64,000 nucleotides of DNA, from assembly GCA_012521705.1 (NCBI GenBank), contig JAAYLX010000040.1, forward strand, positions 1 to 64,000, given 5' to 3'. Positions 1 to 10,451 of the stretch are shown here, piece by piece (position 1 is the first letter of the stretch; every line of letters starts with the position of its first letter). The translations under genes were made by a program, and so were the position numbers. This DNA is from Clostridiaceae bacterium (GTDB lineage: Bacteria > Bacillota > Clostridia > DSM-8532). Under the pieces are notes generated by a model. The model was not told the DNA's origin and made no database searches. It saw only the letters and a program-made list of their open reading frames with translations.

Positions 1-160
1 AGAACCTTGCTGCTTGATATTGTCTATGTATCTCAGTCAGTTTTGCTTCAAAGAATAATTCTTGACTTGAGGGAATAACTATTGTATTAGGTGGTATAGC
101 AGTTCTTTTGTCTTGCTGCTCCAACCACGAATGTATCTCATTTTCAAAATTAATATTCAT
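1..160 (-). CDS. hypothetical protein, N-terminal part only (runs off the left edge)
   Basis: An open frame of 53 codons begins with ATG at 160 and stays open to the window edge. A ribosome binding site (AAGGGA) lies 9 bases upstream on the minus strand. The visible N-terminus starts MNINFENEIHSWLEQQ and is polar, with no signal peptide or membrane segment. I do not recognise the family. The good ribosome binding site and the uninterrupted frame make it likely to be real. The sequence before the window is needed to name it. Confidence 0.55.
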   Translation of the reverse strand, partial: MNINFENEIHSWLEQQDKRTAIPPNTIVIPSSQELFFEAKLTEIHRQYQAARF

Positions 161-387
161 GTTACTACATCCCTTAATTGTGGTCTTATCAATGCCAAAT
201 ATATTCAGCTTAACTTCCCATTATAGACATAATTATATCATAAATTCTGGAAAACTTGTTGAAAAACTTTTATTTGACTAATTTTTCAGAATATCATTCG
301 TGCTTTCCTGGCGAGCTATACTCCCATATTTATCAAAAAAATCCAGTGAGGCAATTAATGCTTTTCTGGTTGCTTATATTTATAAAA

Positions 388-426
388 GTAAAAACCCGAT
401 CATTTTAAAAATAACCGAGTTTTTAT
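388..426 (-). terminator. probable terminator behind the rRNA methyltransferase gene
   Basis: Arms at 390-398 and 416-424 are complementary except at one position. They are A-rich on one side and T-rich on the other, so they read as stem plus T-tract on either strand. The hairpin lies about 50 bases past the stop of the minus-strand gene at 475. The rest of 161-474 shows nothing else I can support. Confidence 0.45.
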
Positions 427-474
427 CATCGTTTTTTACCCTTTAAAACCCACTCTTTAAAAACCCGGAAAGCC

Positions 475-1845
475 TTATTTCATGCGGCTTTCGGCACGTT
501 TTATCAGAACTATGCACTCAACGTGCCCCGTCCAAGGGAACATGTCCACCGGCTGGGATTCTTGGGCTTCAAAGCCGTTGGCTGTGAGGTATTTTAAGTC
601 CCTTGCCAGGGTGGATGGGTTACATGATACATATACTATCTTTTTGGGTGCCATATCAATCAGAGTTTTAAGCAGGACTTCATCGCAGCCTTTTCTGGGA
701 GGGTCAACTATTACCACATCCGCTGTTTTTCCTTCTTTGTAAAGCTGCGGAACTATCTCTTCCGCCTTGCCCACATAAAACTCGGTATTTGTAAGTCTGT
801 TTCTCACTGCATTTCTTTTTGCCGCTTCTATAGCTTCGGGCACAACCTCTACCCCTATAACTCTCTTTGCCTTTTGAGCTGCAAACAGGGATATAGTGCC
901 TATTCCGCAGTAGAGGTCAAAGACAGACTCTTCCCCGGTTAGTCCGGCATATTCAATTGCTTTATTGTAGAGTATTTCTGTCTGTACAGGGTTTACCTGA
1001 TAGAACGAAAGGGGTGAAATCTCAAAGAACAGTGATCCCAGGCAGTCTGTAATGGTGTCACTTCCATACAGCGTAATATTTTCCTTGCCAAGGATGACAT
1101 TGCCACGTGTATTGTTTATGTTCAGAATAACACTTTTAAGATTGGGTATTTTTGTTTTCAGCATGTCTATAAGTTTTTGCTTTTGAGGAATTTCCGGTTT
1201 TGTCGCGACTATGACAACCATTACTTCTCCTGTGTTGAAACCTATTTTGGAAACAACATGGCGTATCAAACCTTCACCGGTTTCTTCATTATAAACAGGA
1301 ATATTATACTTTTTAATATGCTCAAGAACCAGGTCTCTGGCTATATCGCTGAAGGGATGCTGAATACCGCAATCCTTTATTTCAATTATGTCATGGCTGC
1401 GGCGGGCGAAAAAGCCGGAAACGGGGCCTTCTTTCCCCATTCCTACCGGGTATTGGGCCTTATTTCGGTAGTTCACCGGGTCTTTCATCCCAAGTGTGTC
1501 ATGGACTTTAATATCCTGCAATCCTCCAATCCTTGCAAGGTTATCAGTCACCACTTGCTTTTTAAAGGCAAGGGTCTTTTCATAAGTCATGTGCTGGAGG
1601 CTGCAGCCGCCGCATCTTTTATAAAAAGGGCAGAAAGGCTCCACTCTTGAAGAACTTTTTTCTAAAAACTCTTCAATACGGGCAACCGCATAGTTTTTTA
1701 ATACCTTGATAATTTTTGCCCGAACCTTCTCACCATCTATTGCACCCTGGACAAAAATCGCAAAACCATCTTTTTTTCCTACGCCCAGACCTTCATGGGT
1801 CATTCCTGTTATCTCAAGTTCAATAATCTCATTTTTACTGACCAT
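475..1845 (-). CDS. rlmD: 23S rRNA (uracil-5-)-methyltransferase, RlmD/RlmCD (TrmA) family
   Basis: This is a SAM-dependent m5U methyltransferase of 456 residues, normal for the family. The N-terminus is a TRAM-like RNA-binding domain (about 1-65). Four cysteines at 72, 78, 81 and 159 (C-x5-C-x2-C then a distant C) are the Fe-S ligands of RlmD-type enzymes. The C-terminal domain has the SAM-binding motif DLYCGIGT, the DPPRKGC motif and the catalytic SCNPSTLARD motif. In Bacillus the single YefA/RlmCD enzyme modifies both U747 and U1939 of 23S rRNA; which sites are used here cannot be read from sequence. Start ATG at 1845 has GGAGA six bases upstream. The gene stands alone. Confidence 0.9.
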   Translation of the reverse strand: MVSKNEIIELEITGMTHEGLGVGKKDGFAIFVQGAIDGEKVRAKIIKVLKNYAVARIEEFLEKSSSRVEPFCPFYKRCGGCSLQHMTYEKTLAFKKQVVTDNLARIGGLQDIKVHDTLGMKDPVNYRNKAQYPVGMGKEGPVSGFFARRSHDIIEIKDCGIQHPFSDIARDLVLEHIKKYNIPVYNEETGEGLIRHVVSKIGFNTGEVMVVIVATKPEIPQKQKLIDMLKTKIPNLKSVILNINNTRGNVILGKENITLYGSDTITDCLGSLFFEISPLSFYQVNPVQTEILYNKAIEYAGLTGEESVFDLYCGIGTISLFAAQKAKRVIGVEVVPEAIEAAKRNAVRNRLTNTEFYVGKAEEIVPQLYKEGKTADVVIVDPPRKGCDEVLLKTLIDMAPKKIVYVSCNPSTLARDLKYLTANGFEAQESQPVDMFPWTGHVECIVLIKRAESRMK

Positions 1846-1936
1846 AAACCATCTCCGTTTATTATCTTTCTGTAATTTTTAAGGAATTCTTACCATAGGA
1901 ACATTTATAGTTATCAGTGTATTTTTCCAAATTATA

Positions 1937-1960
1937 AGCATCCGTTATATTACGGATGCT
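1937..1960 (-). terminator. hairpin downstream of the chemoreceptor gene
   Basis: A perfect 8-bp inverted repeat (AGCATCCG / CGGATGCT) with an 8-base loop lies 46 bases past the chemoreceptor stop codon. The following minus-strand sequence is AT-rich but has no clean T-tract, so terminator function is only likely. Confidence 0.4.
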
Positions 1961-2005
1961 CATATAATCATATTATATACCATTCTTTTAGTTCATCAGG
2001 CTCTT

Positions 2006-4378
2006 CTATTTTTTATACTTGCTCAGAATGCTGTTGAGTCTGTTGTATGCCGAATCCAGCATTGCTTCGATGTTCTGCATGCCAGACAACTGTTCATCGG
2101 AATTTTTGAGTTTTGCATCAATATTCTGGCCTGCTTTATAGAGCTCAGTACTGGTTTTATTAAATTCAAGTATATTATCCATCAACTTCTGGTTTGCAAT
2201 AAGCTGCTCTGATCCTTTCCGTGCGTAATCATCCAGGGTTTCAACAACCTTCCTCACCCTTGATGTAATATCTTCAATAGAATTCTGGACATCGGATATA
2301 ACTTTTGCGCTCTGTTCAACATCATTTACACCCTCGTCCATGTTCTGCACGGTAAACTGGATTTTGCTCTGAATTTCATTGAGCTGCTTCTTAATATCGC
2401 TTGCCGCAACTCCGCTTGCGTCCGCCAGCTTCCTGATTTCATCAGCAAGAACCGCAAAACCTCTTCCCTGTTCTCCTGCCTTGGCAGCCTCTATGGCCGC
2501 ATTCAAAGCAAGGAGATTGGTCCTTTTGGCAATCTGTGTAATAGTATTGGTGATTTCTTCAATTTTTGTTGAAGAACTTTCAAGCTGTTCAATATGCCCT
2601 GCAACTTCCTTTACAGTCTCAGATGCCTTAACTATGACTTCCTTTGCCTCTTGTGCGGTTCTCATACTCTTTTCAGTTGCGTCGATAGCCTCATAGGTTG
2701 AAGGTATTTCAAGGGTGGCTGTACTGAGGGCTTCGGTGTCCGGGAGGGCAACTGGCCCCGTTTTAAAAGAGGAAAGAAGCTCCTGCATTTCATTAATCAT
2801 GTTCTTAAGTAATTCTTTGTTCTGACTGAAGTTGCCCGAAATCTCATTTTTCAGGTTTCCTATCAGGTCGCTTACAGCAGTAGTTTCCTCCAAAATCTTC
2901 TGCCTTGCATCCAGAACATTGTTCACACTTTCGGCCATTTGTGCAAATTCGTAGGCAACGGGATCAATTATGCGGGATTTATAGTCCCCTTCCTCCGCCT
3001 GTTTTAAAATTCCTGTCATCTGGCGGATGGGCTTAATAATTGCGGTACTGACCGTAAATGCCATGAGAATGCCAACGGCAATGGATATCAGAGCCATGGC
3101 TACTATTGCAGGCACAACATACTTCTCAATATTCTTTGAAGCTGCTATATTCTCTTCAAAACTGGTTTGCAGAAGTTCAGAAAGGTTATCATATTCAGAG
3201 TTAAGGCCTTTTTTCAATGATTCAATCTCTTTAAGTCCGTCTGATTGTTTATCCGTTGCCAGAACTTTGATTCCTGAAATCATTCTGCCAACAGAGTCCC
3301 TTACTGTCTCAAATTCTTCTGTGGCAACTATCTTTCCTTCATCTATTTCTGCAACTATATCCATCAGCTCAGGGACAGTTTCACCGAGGACAAGTTCAAG
3401 CCTGGAATGGTCATTATTTACGGCTCCTGTCAAAGTGTAAACTTTAGCCTGTGAGATCAGCATCTGGGCTTCAGTTATGGCCTTCTGCCGCACTATTGCC
3501 TCACCGAGTGTATCTGTGTCAATAGTATTCAGAGCTTCGTTGTGCTCGGTTATCTGAATGCTCAAAAACTCTTCCGAATCCAAAAGGGTTGCCAGGATGT
3601 TTGAAATCGTACTTAACTCTTTAACGGCATTCTGAAGAGGGTCAGTAACAGCAATACCATTGTCCTGAGCTTCATCCTGATTATTATTTGACCCGGTGTC
3701 ACCCGAGTTCAGATTCTTTTCAAGAGAAGCGATGATTGCGCTCAATTCCCGGGTTTTGTCCAGAACAATCTGCGCGTCATTTTTTATATTATCCGAAGAT
3801 GATTTTTGCATGGCAAGCCTGTTCACCAGATATTTCATCTGGTATTCAAGGGTCTCAAAATTATTGAGCCATAGCTGCAAAACACCTTCAGATATCTTAT
3901 CAAGCGCTTTAATTGCCTCGTTTGCTGATTTGCGTACAAGTTCCGCATTCTCTTCCGATAATGAAGGCACAATGAGGCTTTGATAATTCTGGGTTATTGT
4001 ACTCTCTTTTTCAAGAATAGAATTAATAATTTCCTTTGCTTTATTGGCAGCGCCTACAGATCCCGAAATCTGATATGAGTCAAGGCTCGATATTATATCG
4101 TTGCAAGAGGCAGTAATTTCCTCATCGATTTTTTCTATTTCGGATGTTTTTTCTTTCAGGTTTATGATACTGTTATACAGAATATTTGATTTTTCATCCG
4201 ATAGGGAACGGATTCTTTCTGTTTTCCGCGCCATTGAGGAGTTGTAGTGAATTTTTTTTGCACCTTCAAGGACATAATTCCTTGCAAAATATGAAACCGA
4301 AGCAAAAAGAAAAACCGACAGTGCTATCAGTACGGTAAAGCCCATATAAACTTTGCTCTTGATAGTTTTCCTAACCAT
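2006..4378 (-). CDS. methyl-accepting chemotaxis protein
   Basis: A membrane chemoreceptor of 790 residues. One transmembrane helix is near residues 10-30 and a second near 425-450. Between them is an unusually long, mostly helical extracellular domain of about 390 residues that contains a low-complexity Asn/Asp/Gln linker. A HAMP linker and the cytoplasmic signalling domain follow. The conserved hairpin tip reads [18 protein letters not shown], with the usual [10 protein letters not shown] before it. It should signal to CheA/CheW at the membrane. The ligand is unknown, because the sensor domain matches no family I can name. There are no chemotaxis genes next to it. Start ATG at 4378 has GAGG six bases upstream. 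Confidence 0.93.
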   Translation of the reverse strand: MVRKTIKSKVYMGFTVLIALSVFLFASVSYFARNYVLEGAKKIHYNSSMARKTERIRSLSDEKSNILYNSIINLKEKTSEIEKIDEEITASCNDIISSLDSYQISGSVGAANKAKEIINSILEKESTITQNYQSLIVPSLSEENAELVRKSANEAIKALDKISEGVLQLWLNNFETLEYQMKYLVNRLAMQKSSSDNIKNDAQIVLDKTRELSAIIASLEKNLNSGDTGSNNNQDEAQDNGIAVTDPLQNAVKELSTISNILATLLDSEEFLSIQITEHNEALNTIDTDTLGEAIVRQKAITEAQMLISQAKVYTLTGAVNNDHSRLELVLGETVPELMDIVAEIDEGKIVATEEFETVRDSVGRMISGIKVLATDKQSDGLKEIESLKKGLNSEYDNLSELLQTSFEENIAASKNIEKYVVPAIVAMALISIAVGILMAFTVSTAIIKPIRQMTGILKQAEEGDYKSRIIDPVAYEFAQMAESVNNVLDARQKILEETTAVSDLIGNLKNEISGNFSQNKELLKNMINEMQELLSSFKTGPVALPDTEALSTATLEIPSTYEAIDATEKSMRTAQEAKEVIVKASETVKEVAGHIEQLESSSTKIEEITNTITQIAKRTNLLALNAAIEAAKAGEQGRGFAVLADEIRKLADASGVAASDIKKQLNEIQSKIQFTVQNMDEGVNDVEQSAKVISDVQNSIEDITSRVRKVVETLDDYARKGSEQLIANQKLMDNILEFNKTSTELYKAGQNIDAKLKNSDEQLSGMQNIEAMLDSAYNRLNSILSKYKK

Positions 4379-4604
4379 TGGCGTCCTCGAGAAATCACAA
4401 TATTAGTTATAAAATTAACTTTATACATCTTATATAATATACCATAATGATGTAACTTGAAAACAAAATAGAGGAAGAATCTTCTCAACAATGAGATAAT
4501 ATATTATAATATGGGGGCAGGATATTGCAACTATGTTACAAATTTATTTCAATTTAATATTATTTCCTGGTTCTTTTTCTCACATATTGGTTTAATGTAT
4601 ATGT

Positions 4605-4632
4605 TTGTGAGAATTATGCAATGTTATATAGT
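4605..4632 (+). promoter_or_regulatory. possible promoter of the M23 peptidase gene
   Basis: TTGTGA and TATAGT are separated by 16 bases. They lie about 80 bases before the peptidase start, in a 332-base AT-rich gap between divergent genes. The match is imperfect. Just upstream is an imperfect inverted repeat (TTCTCACATAT with ATATGTTTGTGAGAA, about 4577-4613). I see no gene in 4379-4710. Confidence 0.35.
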
Positions 4633-4710
4633 ATATTGGCTCAAATGAACATTACCACTTGTTTTACACTTGTCATAGCATTAATTATTTGATTCTAAGG
4701 AAGTGACAAA

Positions 4711-5688
4711 ATGAAGAAACTGACAGGAAAAGTCTCCTCCAGGAGACGTAATAATCTGTCTTTTATGTTAATACCGCATAATACGGGAAACGTGCATACA
4801 ATAGAAATTAAAAATTATAGGACAACCCTTCTTACCGCAACAGCAATTATGCTTGTTGCTCTTTTGATGCTTACAGGTTACACTCTGGCAGTATTAAAGC
4901 AGAACAGAACCCTTAAAGTAGAGCATGCCAAGGAAATAGAAAAGATTATGACCGAGAAGGCCAAGCTTGAAGATTTCATTGCAAGCCAGACAAATCAATT
5001 GTTGGAGAACTCCAATCTCATTGCAGAAGCTGCTTCAACAAAGGACAGTACTGACAGAGCCATATCACAGATCAAAGAAGAATATGAAAAAATGGTAGTA
5101 TCCTATGTTGATAAAAACTTTAGCTCAATTAAATCGGTAAGCCGTGGCAGCTCGAATGACTCCTCTTTTAAAGACAATCTTTCAGAACTCCGCGCCCTTA
5201 TCAAAATGGTTGAAGACGCTAAATTAAAAGAGGATGATGTTGAGAGCAAAATCGCAAAAAAGGAAAACGAGCTTAAAAACTACCTTGACTCCCTTCCGAC
5301 CTACTGGCCTATTGACAGTATGGAGGAGCCTGCGTCAGATTTCGGAATGCGATTGCATCCCATTTACAAAAGACGCATCCAGCATGACGGAGTTGATATA
5401 GGCAGCGGAATAGGTTCACCCATTTACGCCGCTGGCGCCGGAAAAGTAATACTTGCCGGATGGAACGGCGGTTACGGAAAATGTGTAATTATAAGTCATG
5501 GTAATGGATTTAAAACAGTTTACGGGCATTTGAGCGCTATCAATGTTAAAGTAGGGGATTGGGTAAAGAAAGGACAGCTGATTGCCAAAATGGGCAACAC
5601 AGGAACCTCTACAAGCTCCCACCTCCATTTTGAAGTCAGGATTAACGATGTGCCTGTCGAGCCTACACAATTCCTTGAAAAACGTTGA
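4711..5688 (+). CDS. M23 (LytM) family peptidoglycan endopeptidase, membrane anchored
   Basis: A 325-residue cell-wall hydrolase that cleaves peptide cross-links. One transmembrane helix (about 38-60) anchors it. A coiled-coil region (about 65-195) follows, then the C-terminal M23 domain (about 200-325). Zinc-ligand motifs are present: HDGVDIG (H and D), VYGHLS, and SSHLHFEV with the H-x-H pair, so the active site looks intact. The next gene downstream on the same strand is a bactofilin. M23 peptidases and bactofilins work together in cell-shape control in other bacteria, for example the Helicobacter Csd proteins with CcmA. Start ATG at 4711 follows an AAGGAAG ribosome binding site. Confidence 0.9.
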   Translation: MKKLTGKVSSRRRNNLSFMLIPHNTGNVHTIEIKNYRTTLLTATAIMLVALLMLTGYTLAVLKQNRTLKVEHAKEIEKIMTEKAKLEDFIASQTNQLLENSNLIAEAASTKDSTDRAISQIKEEYEKMVVSYVDKNFSSIKSVSRGSSNDSSFKDNLSELRALIKMVEDAKLKEDDVESKIAKKENELKNYLDSLPTYWPIDSMEEPASDFGMRLHPIYKRRIQHDGVDIGSGIGSPIYAAGAGKVILAGWNGGYGKCVIISHGNGFKTVYGHLSAINVKVGDWVKKGQLIAKMGNTGTSTSSHLHFEVRINDVPVEPTQFLEKR

Positions 5689-5773
5689 ACTGAAAGATAA
5701 TAACTGCTACAATCCAGATATCGGCAGAAATTATATACTCACAGGATAAAACTGAAAGGGGTCAAAAAGACTT

Positions 5774-6235
5774 ATGTTTAAGAAAAAGCAGACACCACTT
5801 GCAATGGATACCGTGTTAGGACAATATTCCTCCATAACCGGAAACATAGAAACTGAAGGTTCCATAAAGATAATGGGTAAAGTTGAAGGCGATGTAAGAG
5901 CCGGCGGAGACGTCTACATCGAATCCACATCTTCAATCACCGGCGATGTTTTTGGAAGCAATGTTTTTGTAAGTGGAACAATAAAAGGTAATATTTTTGC
6001 AAAAGGACTTCTGCACCTTATGATGCAGGCAAGGCTTTATGGTGATATAGAGGTTGGAAGCATCGTTACCGACGAGGGTGCAATCTTCCAGGGAACTTGC
6101 AGGATGGTAGAAGTTCCTGAAGAGGAAAAAACCGAAAACACCGGTATTGAAACCAACCTGAGTTCTGAAAACAATAATGTTAATAATAATATTAATCTGA
6201 ATAAAAAGAAGAATAAGTTAAAACACAAAAGATAA
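5774..6235 (+). CDS. bactofilin family cytoskeletal protein
   Basis: A protein of 153 residues with the bactofilin (DUF583) right-handed beta-helix core from about 15 to 115. It shows the typical short beta repeats (EGSIKIMGKVEGDV, GSNVFVSGTIKGNI). The C-terminal tail is Asn-rich and ends in a lysine-rich stretch (KKKNKLKHKR), probably disordered and perhaps membrane- or nucleic-acid-facing. Bactofilins polymerise without nucleotide and place cell-wall enzymes. The M23 peptidase 85 bases upstream is the obvious partner, and the two are probably co-transcribed. GAAAGGGG precedes the start. Confidence 0.9.
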   Translation: MFKKKQTPLAMDTVLGQYSSITGNIETEGSIKIMGKVEGDVRAGGDVYIESTSSITGDVFGSNVFVSGTIKGNIFAKGLLHLMMQARLYGDIEVGSIVTDEGAIFQGTCRMVEVPEEEKTENTGIETNLSSENNNVNNNINLNKKKNKLKHKR

Positions 6236-6247
6236 TGGGCTATATAC

Positions 6248-6883
6248 TTATTCTTTTGTCATGAGAACAAGAAGCAAACCCTTTTTAAATGTGACAGATG
6301 CAGTATCTTCACAGAACTCATTGCTTACTCCAAGACAGGACCCAAACTTAAATACCGCATCTTTCAGAGGGTAATAAAGGCCTTTTGTTGTAAGTCCTTC
6401 CACAGTCGGAGTTAAAGACAGCAGGGAAACTTTCCAGTTTTCCTGCTTTTTTAATGTAATTGTGTCTTTTACCATGAATATTTTATTGTGTTCATCCTCT
6501 ATCCAAGCGGTTATCCCTTTGTCAAGGAAATTATAAAGATACAGGACATTGCCAATAGAATGATCCAGGCGTGTACCCGTAGCGCCAATGATAAGAACTT
6601 CTGTAGCGCCACGCTTTACCGCCAGATCAAGGGCAAGTTCCATATCGGTAGAATCTTTTTTTTCGGGAAAAGTTATGATTTCGACTCTTTTCCGGTCCAG
6701 TCCGTCAAGATCCGCTGGCTTAATAGAATCGAAATCGCCTATTGCGATATGGGGTAACAGATTCGCACTTAAAAGATGGGAAGCCCCTCCGTCAACGGCA
6801 ATCACAAGTTCAGCCCATTTATAGCGCTCAACTAAAAACTGCTTGTCCCGGATAGAGCCGCTTCCAACAACAAGTACTTTCAT
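6248..6883 (-). CDS. thiN: thiamine pyrophosphokinase
   Basis: Transfers pyrophosphate from ATP to thiamine to make thiamine diphosphate in the cytoplasm. Its 211 residues match the bacterial ThiN family. The N-terminal catalytic domain has AVDGGASHL and the metal-binding GDFDSIKP motif, then [10 protein letters not shown] and [11 protein letters not shown]. The C-terminal beta domain covers about 140-211. The start overlaps the rpe stop by 4 bases (ATGA type), so the two are translationally coupled. It is the last gene of the rlmN-prpC-prkC-rsgA-rpe-thiN run, an order common in Firmicutes. Confidence 0.92.
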   Translation of the reverse strand: MKVLVVGSGSIRDKQFLVERYKWAELVIAVDGGASHLLSANLLPHIAIGDFDSIKPADLDGLDRKRVEIITFPEKKDSTDMELALDLAVKRGATEVLIIGATGTRLDHSIGNVLYLYNFLDKGITAWIEDEHNKIFMVKDTITLKKQENWKVSLLSLTPTVEGLTTKGLYYPLKDAVFKFGSCLGVSNEFCEDTASVTFKKGLLLVLMTKE

Positions 6884-7536
6884 CCTTTAACCTCATTTTT
6901 TAATGTGCGTACAAAACCGACCGGATCAGGGTTGTAAAAGAAAGCCGAACCTGTCACCATGATATTGGCTCCGGCGTTATATACTTTTGAAACTGTTTTT
7001 TCGTTTATGCCGCCATCCACCTGTATATCAACATTAAGATTTCTTTCCTGAATTGCCCTTCTGATATTTGAAATCTTCTTTGTCATTCCTTCAATAAATT
7101 TCTGACCGCCGAATCCGGGATTTACTGTCATGACAAGAACCATGTCTATTTTGTCAAGAACATATTCAAGAGCGCTTTCATGAGTGGCAGGATTAAGAGC
7201 TACCCCTGCTTTTGCCCCGGACTCATGGATCTGGGAAATAACCCGGTCCAGGTGGGTAACTGCTTCTGCATGGACAGTAATAATATCGGCTCCTGCTTCC
7301 CTGAATGCGGTAATGTACTTCTCCGGATTCTCTATCATAAGATGTACATCCAACGGAAGTTTTGTTATCGGTCTTATGGCAGAGACCACCAGAGGGCCAA
7401 TTGTGATATTGGGAACAAAATGCCCGTCCATCACATCTATGTGAACCATATCAGAATTTGAAACTTCAATTTTCTTAATTTCTTCCCCCAGTTTGGAAAA
7501 GTCCGCAGATAGAATAGATGGTGCAATTTTTATCAT
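6880..7536 (-). CDS. rpe: ribulose-phosphate 3-epimerase
   Basis: Interconverts ribulose-5-phosphate and xylulose-5-phosphate in the pentose phosphate pathway. At 218 residues it is a normal TIM-barrel epimerase. Conserved motifs include [13 protein letters not shown] at the N-terminus, [14 protein letters not shown] with the metal-binding histidine and catalytic aspartate, [16 protein letters not shown], and the second catalytic aspartate in VDGGIN. AGGAGA lies in front of ATG 7536. Gaps to its neighbours are 3 bases (rsgA) and a 4-base overlap (thiN), indicating one operon. Confidence 0.95.
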   Translation of the reverse strand: MIKIAPSILSADFSKLGEEIKKIEVSNSDMVHIDVMDGHFVPNITIGPLVVSAIRPITKLPLDVHLMIENPEKYITAFREAGADIITVHAEAVTHLDRVISQIHESGAKAGVALNPATHESALEYVLDKIDMVLVMTVNPGFGGQKFIEGMTKKISNIRRAIQERNLNVDIQVDGGINEKTVSKVYNAGANIMVTGSAFFYNPDPVGFVRTLKNEVKG

Positions 7537-7539
7537 AAT

Positions 7540-8442
7540 TTATCTCCTATACCTGTTGTCATAATTTTCTTTTAGCTCTCTATAAAGTCCAATATACCTG
7601 TTATAGCGCCCTTCGTCAAGCTTGCCCTCTGTCAAAAGCTCTCTTACTGCGCAATCAGGTTCACTGGTATGGCTGCAGCCTTTGAACCGGCAAAGACCAA
7701 TCCGGTCTTCAAATTCAGGGTATAATTCCTGAAGCTCATCATGGGATATGTCTGTCAAAGAATATGAGCTGAATCCCGGGGTGTCCAGAATAAAGCCTCC
7801 TTTGTCCAGCCTGAATAGCTGAACATGCCTGGTTGTATGTTTCCCCCTCTTAATCTTCTCACTGACATCTCCGGTATCCATGAGCCAGTTGTCCATGATC
7901 AGATTAAGGATGGTTGACTTTCCAACACCCGACTGGCCCGCAAAAGCTGTGGTATACCCTGCAAGCTCGCTATGGAGATCTTCGTATCTGTCCCTGTTGA
8001 ACTTGTTCAGATAAATGATGGGAAAGCCGGTATGCTTATAGATATCTGTAAGCTTCTCAACCTTCGTTCCATCATCCAGGTCGGTCTTGTTGATGATAAG
8101 AAGCGGTCTGATATTCTTAGACAGGCAGGTGACAATAAGTTTGTCCACAAGAAGAAGATCCGGCGCAGGACTATCGACTGCCATCACAACGGCAAGCTGG
8201 TCGATATTAGCGACAGGTGGACGTATAAAGGAATTCCGACGCTCAAGTATCTCTTCAATAAGACCTTCCTTGTCGTCCTCATCCAAAACCTTGTAAATAA
8301 CTCTGTCTCCGGGCAGAGGGGTCAGCATATTGCTCTTCCGGTAAACCCCTCTCACCTTGCATGTATATATTATATGAGGGTCCTCATTATCAAGGACGTC
8401 ATAGAAACCGCCAACTCCCTTTAAAATAATCCCCTCAGGCAA
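7540..8442 (-). CDS. rsgA: ribosome small subunit-dependent GTPase A
   Basis: A circularly permuted GTPase that checks late 30S subunit assembly. Order of motifs: N-terminal OB domain (about 1-70), G4 NKTDLDD, G1 GQSGVGKST, G3 DTPGF, and a C-terminal zinc motif with Cys and His in CRFKGCSHTSEPDC. The frame is open to 8454. I prefer TTG at 8442 because the protein then begins MPEG, as in Bacillus RsgA, and GGGGGTGG lies eight bases before it. That gives 300 residues. It sits between prkC and rpe, its usual place. Confidence 0.92.
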   Translation of the reverse strand: MPEGIILKGVGGFYDVLDNEDPHIIYTCKVRGVYRKSNMLTPLPGDRVIYKVLDEDDKEGLIEEILERRNSFIRPPVANIDQLAVVMAVDSPAPDLLLVDKLIVTCLSKNIRPLLIINKTDLDDGTKVEKLTDIYKHTGFPIIYLNKFNRDRYEDLHSELAGYTTAFAGQSGVGKSTILNLIMDNWLMDTGDVSEKIKRGKHTTRHVQLFRLDKGGFILDTPGFSSYSLTDISHDELQELYPEFEDRIGLCRFKGCSHTSEPDCAVRELLTEGKLDEGRYNRYIGLYRELKENYDNRYRR

Positions 8443-8468
8443 TCGATAAACCACCCCCGGTTCTCTGA

Positions 8469-10430
8469 TTAATATTCCTTCTCAAAGGCAATGATATCGT
8501 TGCAATAAACCCTAACTGTTACTCCTCCCGAGGAGGGAATCGGAATAACTTTGCTGTAAGGAAAGTCCTTTGTTGGAACACTTTCATATCTGAATATTTC
8601 ATATTGTTCGCCAGTTTCCTTGTCAATCACATAACCGCTAAGCTCAACGGTTTCTTCGGATCTAAGTTGTTTGGGAAGCTGTATCTTGATTGTTTTGTTT
8701 CCACCCGATATTACTGGAGTATCCTCGCCGGGCTCAGGTGCAGTTCCGAAGTAAAGCGATATTTCTGTGTCTTCAACCACAGTCTCTCCGGCTTTTGGAG
8801 TCTGGTCGACAATCACTCTCTGGTGCCCTTCCTGGCCTTCGGGGAATGTCTTACCCACTTTCAACTTGGCATTGACTATTTTTGTAACGGCCACTTCATA
8901 GGTGTCTCCCACTACATTAGGAACCACTACCTGTTTCTTTTCGGGACCTAAACTCCAGAAAAGAACCACTTTGGAGCCTGCTTTTACCTCTGTGTCTTTC
9001 TGAGGCTCTGTGCGGATAGCCATATTGCTCGCCACTTCTTCGTTATGCTCCGAGACTTCTTCAACTATAAGGCCGTATTCATCTTCCAGCATATATTTCG
9101 CAGCATTGTGTTCCATCCACTTAACATCGGGTATCTTCACCATTTTGGGGCCTTTGCTTACTTTCAGCACCAAAGGGGTGATTCCTCCCACTTTGAACGT
9201 GGAATCAGGTAACGGGTCTTGTTCAATAATAATATTTTCATCTGCATAATCATCATTTACATATACGATCTCAGGTACAATACCGTCTTGTTCCAACTCC
9301 TGCAGTACTTCATTGATGTCACGGGCAACATAGTTGCCGAGAATAATTTCTTTTGTAAGGCTGTCAGGATCCTTCACCATTTCTTTGATTATAGTGCTTA
9401 CAAAAATACCTATGCTGCCTAAAATAGCCACAATCAAAGTGATGTAAAGTACTGGCATCAAATACTTGTTCTTTTCTTCATTCTCTTTTGAACGCCTTGT
9501 TTTTCTTTTCCTTGAAGGCAAGTCCTCATCTCCCAGCGGAACAAACTTTTTGGTACTGAATTTATCATCATCGTCTTTCAGGTCCGGAAGAATAATCTCA
9601 TCCGAAACTCCTGTTCTTGAGCGAATATTCTCAAGATCATTTATAAGGTCGGTTACGGTTCTGTATCTGTCCTGCTTTTTCTTTGCCATGGCCTTCAGGA
9701 TGATTCTGTCCAGTGACCTTGGAATTCCGGATCTCAGTGAGGAAGGTACAGGAGGTTCATCCTGCAGATGTTTCATTGCCACCACAACTGATGTTTCACC
9801 GTCAAAGGGCACCTGGCCTGTGACCATCTCAAAAATAGTTACCCCAATGGAATAAATATCCGACTGGGCATCTGTATACCTTCCCCTGACCTGCTCAGGC
9901 GAAGAATAGTGGACAGAACCGACCGTGTCTATTTTCATTGTAGCTGTCTCACTGGATGCAAGCCGGGCAATGCCAAAGTCGGTGATCTTCGGCACACCTT
10001 CAGACGTCATAATAATATTATGCGGTTTTATGTCCCTGTGTATGATATTTCTGCTGTGGGCCTTTGAAAGGGCGCTGCATATCTGTACGGTAATATTTAT
10101 TGCCTCACGCCATTCAAGAAAACCTTTCTGGCGGATATACTCCTTAAGCGTTATACCATCCACATATTCCATTACAATGTAGTACCTGTTGTTGTCCCTG
10201 CCTACATCATATATCTGAACTATATTCGGATGAGTAAGGCTTGCAGCCGCCTGGGCCTCTGTGTCAAACCTCTTTAAAAATTCATCATCCTCACGTAATT
10301 CATCTTTAAGAACTTTTACAGCTATTATTCTCTGGAGGTAACGATCCTTGGCCTTATAGACCCTTGCCATACCTCCGGTACCAATTTCGGAAATTATCTC
10401 ATATCTGTTTCCCAATACTGTTCCTACCAT
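8469..10430 (-). CDS. prkC: Ser/Thr protein kinase with PASTA repeats
   Basis: A transmembrane Hanks-type kinase that senses the cell wall. The kinase domain (about 7-270) has a glycine loop GTGGMARVY, the lysine in AVKVLK, HRDIKPHN and DFGIARL, all intact. A basic linker and one transmembrane helix (about 325-350) follow. The outer part has three PASTA-like repeats (about 365-430, 430-498, 500-565; the first is divergent) and an extra beta-rich C-terminal domain of about 80 residues. The frame opens at GTG 10439, but ATG 10430 has AAGGGGTG seven bases upstream and is preferred (653 residues). Its phosphatase PrpC lies 21 bases upstream. IreB, a known substrate of the enterococcal homologue, is encoded at 59.2 kb. 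Confidence 0.95.
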   Translation of the reverse strand: MVGTVLGNRYEIISEIGTGGMARVYKAKDRYLQRIIAVKVLKDELREDDEFLKRFDTEAQAAASLTHPNIVQIYDVGRDNNRYYIVMEYVDGITLKEYIRQKGFLEWREAINITVQICSALSKAHSRNIIHRDIKPHNIIMTSEGVPKITDFGIARLASSETATMKIDTVGSVHYSSPEQVRGRYTDAQSDIYSIGVTIFEMVTGQVPFDGETSVVVAMKHLQDEPPVPSSLRSGIPRSLDRIILKAMAKKKQDRYRTVTDLINDLENIRSRTGVSDEIILPDLKDDDDKFSTKKFVPLGDEDLPSRKRKTRRSKENEEKNKYLMPVLYITLIVAILGSIGIFVSTIIKEMVKDPDSLTKEIILGNYVARDINEVLQELEQDGIVPEIVYVNDDYADENIIIEQDPLPDSTFKVGGITPLVLKVSKGPKMVKIPDVKWMEHNAAKYMLEDEYGLIVEEVSEHNEEVASNMAIRTEPQKDTEVKAGSKVVLFWSLGPEKKQVVVPNVVGDTYEVAVTKIVNAKLKVGKTFPEGQEGHQRVIVDQTPKAGETVVEDTEISLYFGTAPEPGEDTPVISGGNKTIKIQLPKQLRSEETVELSGYVIDKETGEQYEIFRYESVPTKDFPYSKVIPIPSSGGVTVRVYCNDIIAFEKEY

Positions 10431-10451
10431 TACTTTCACCCCTTATATCGC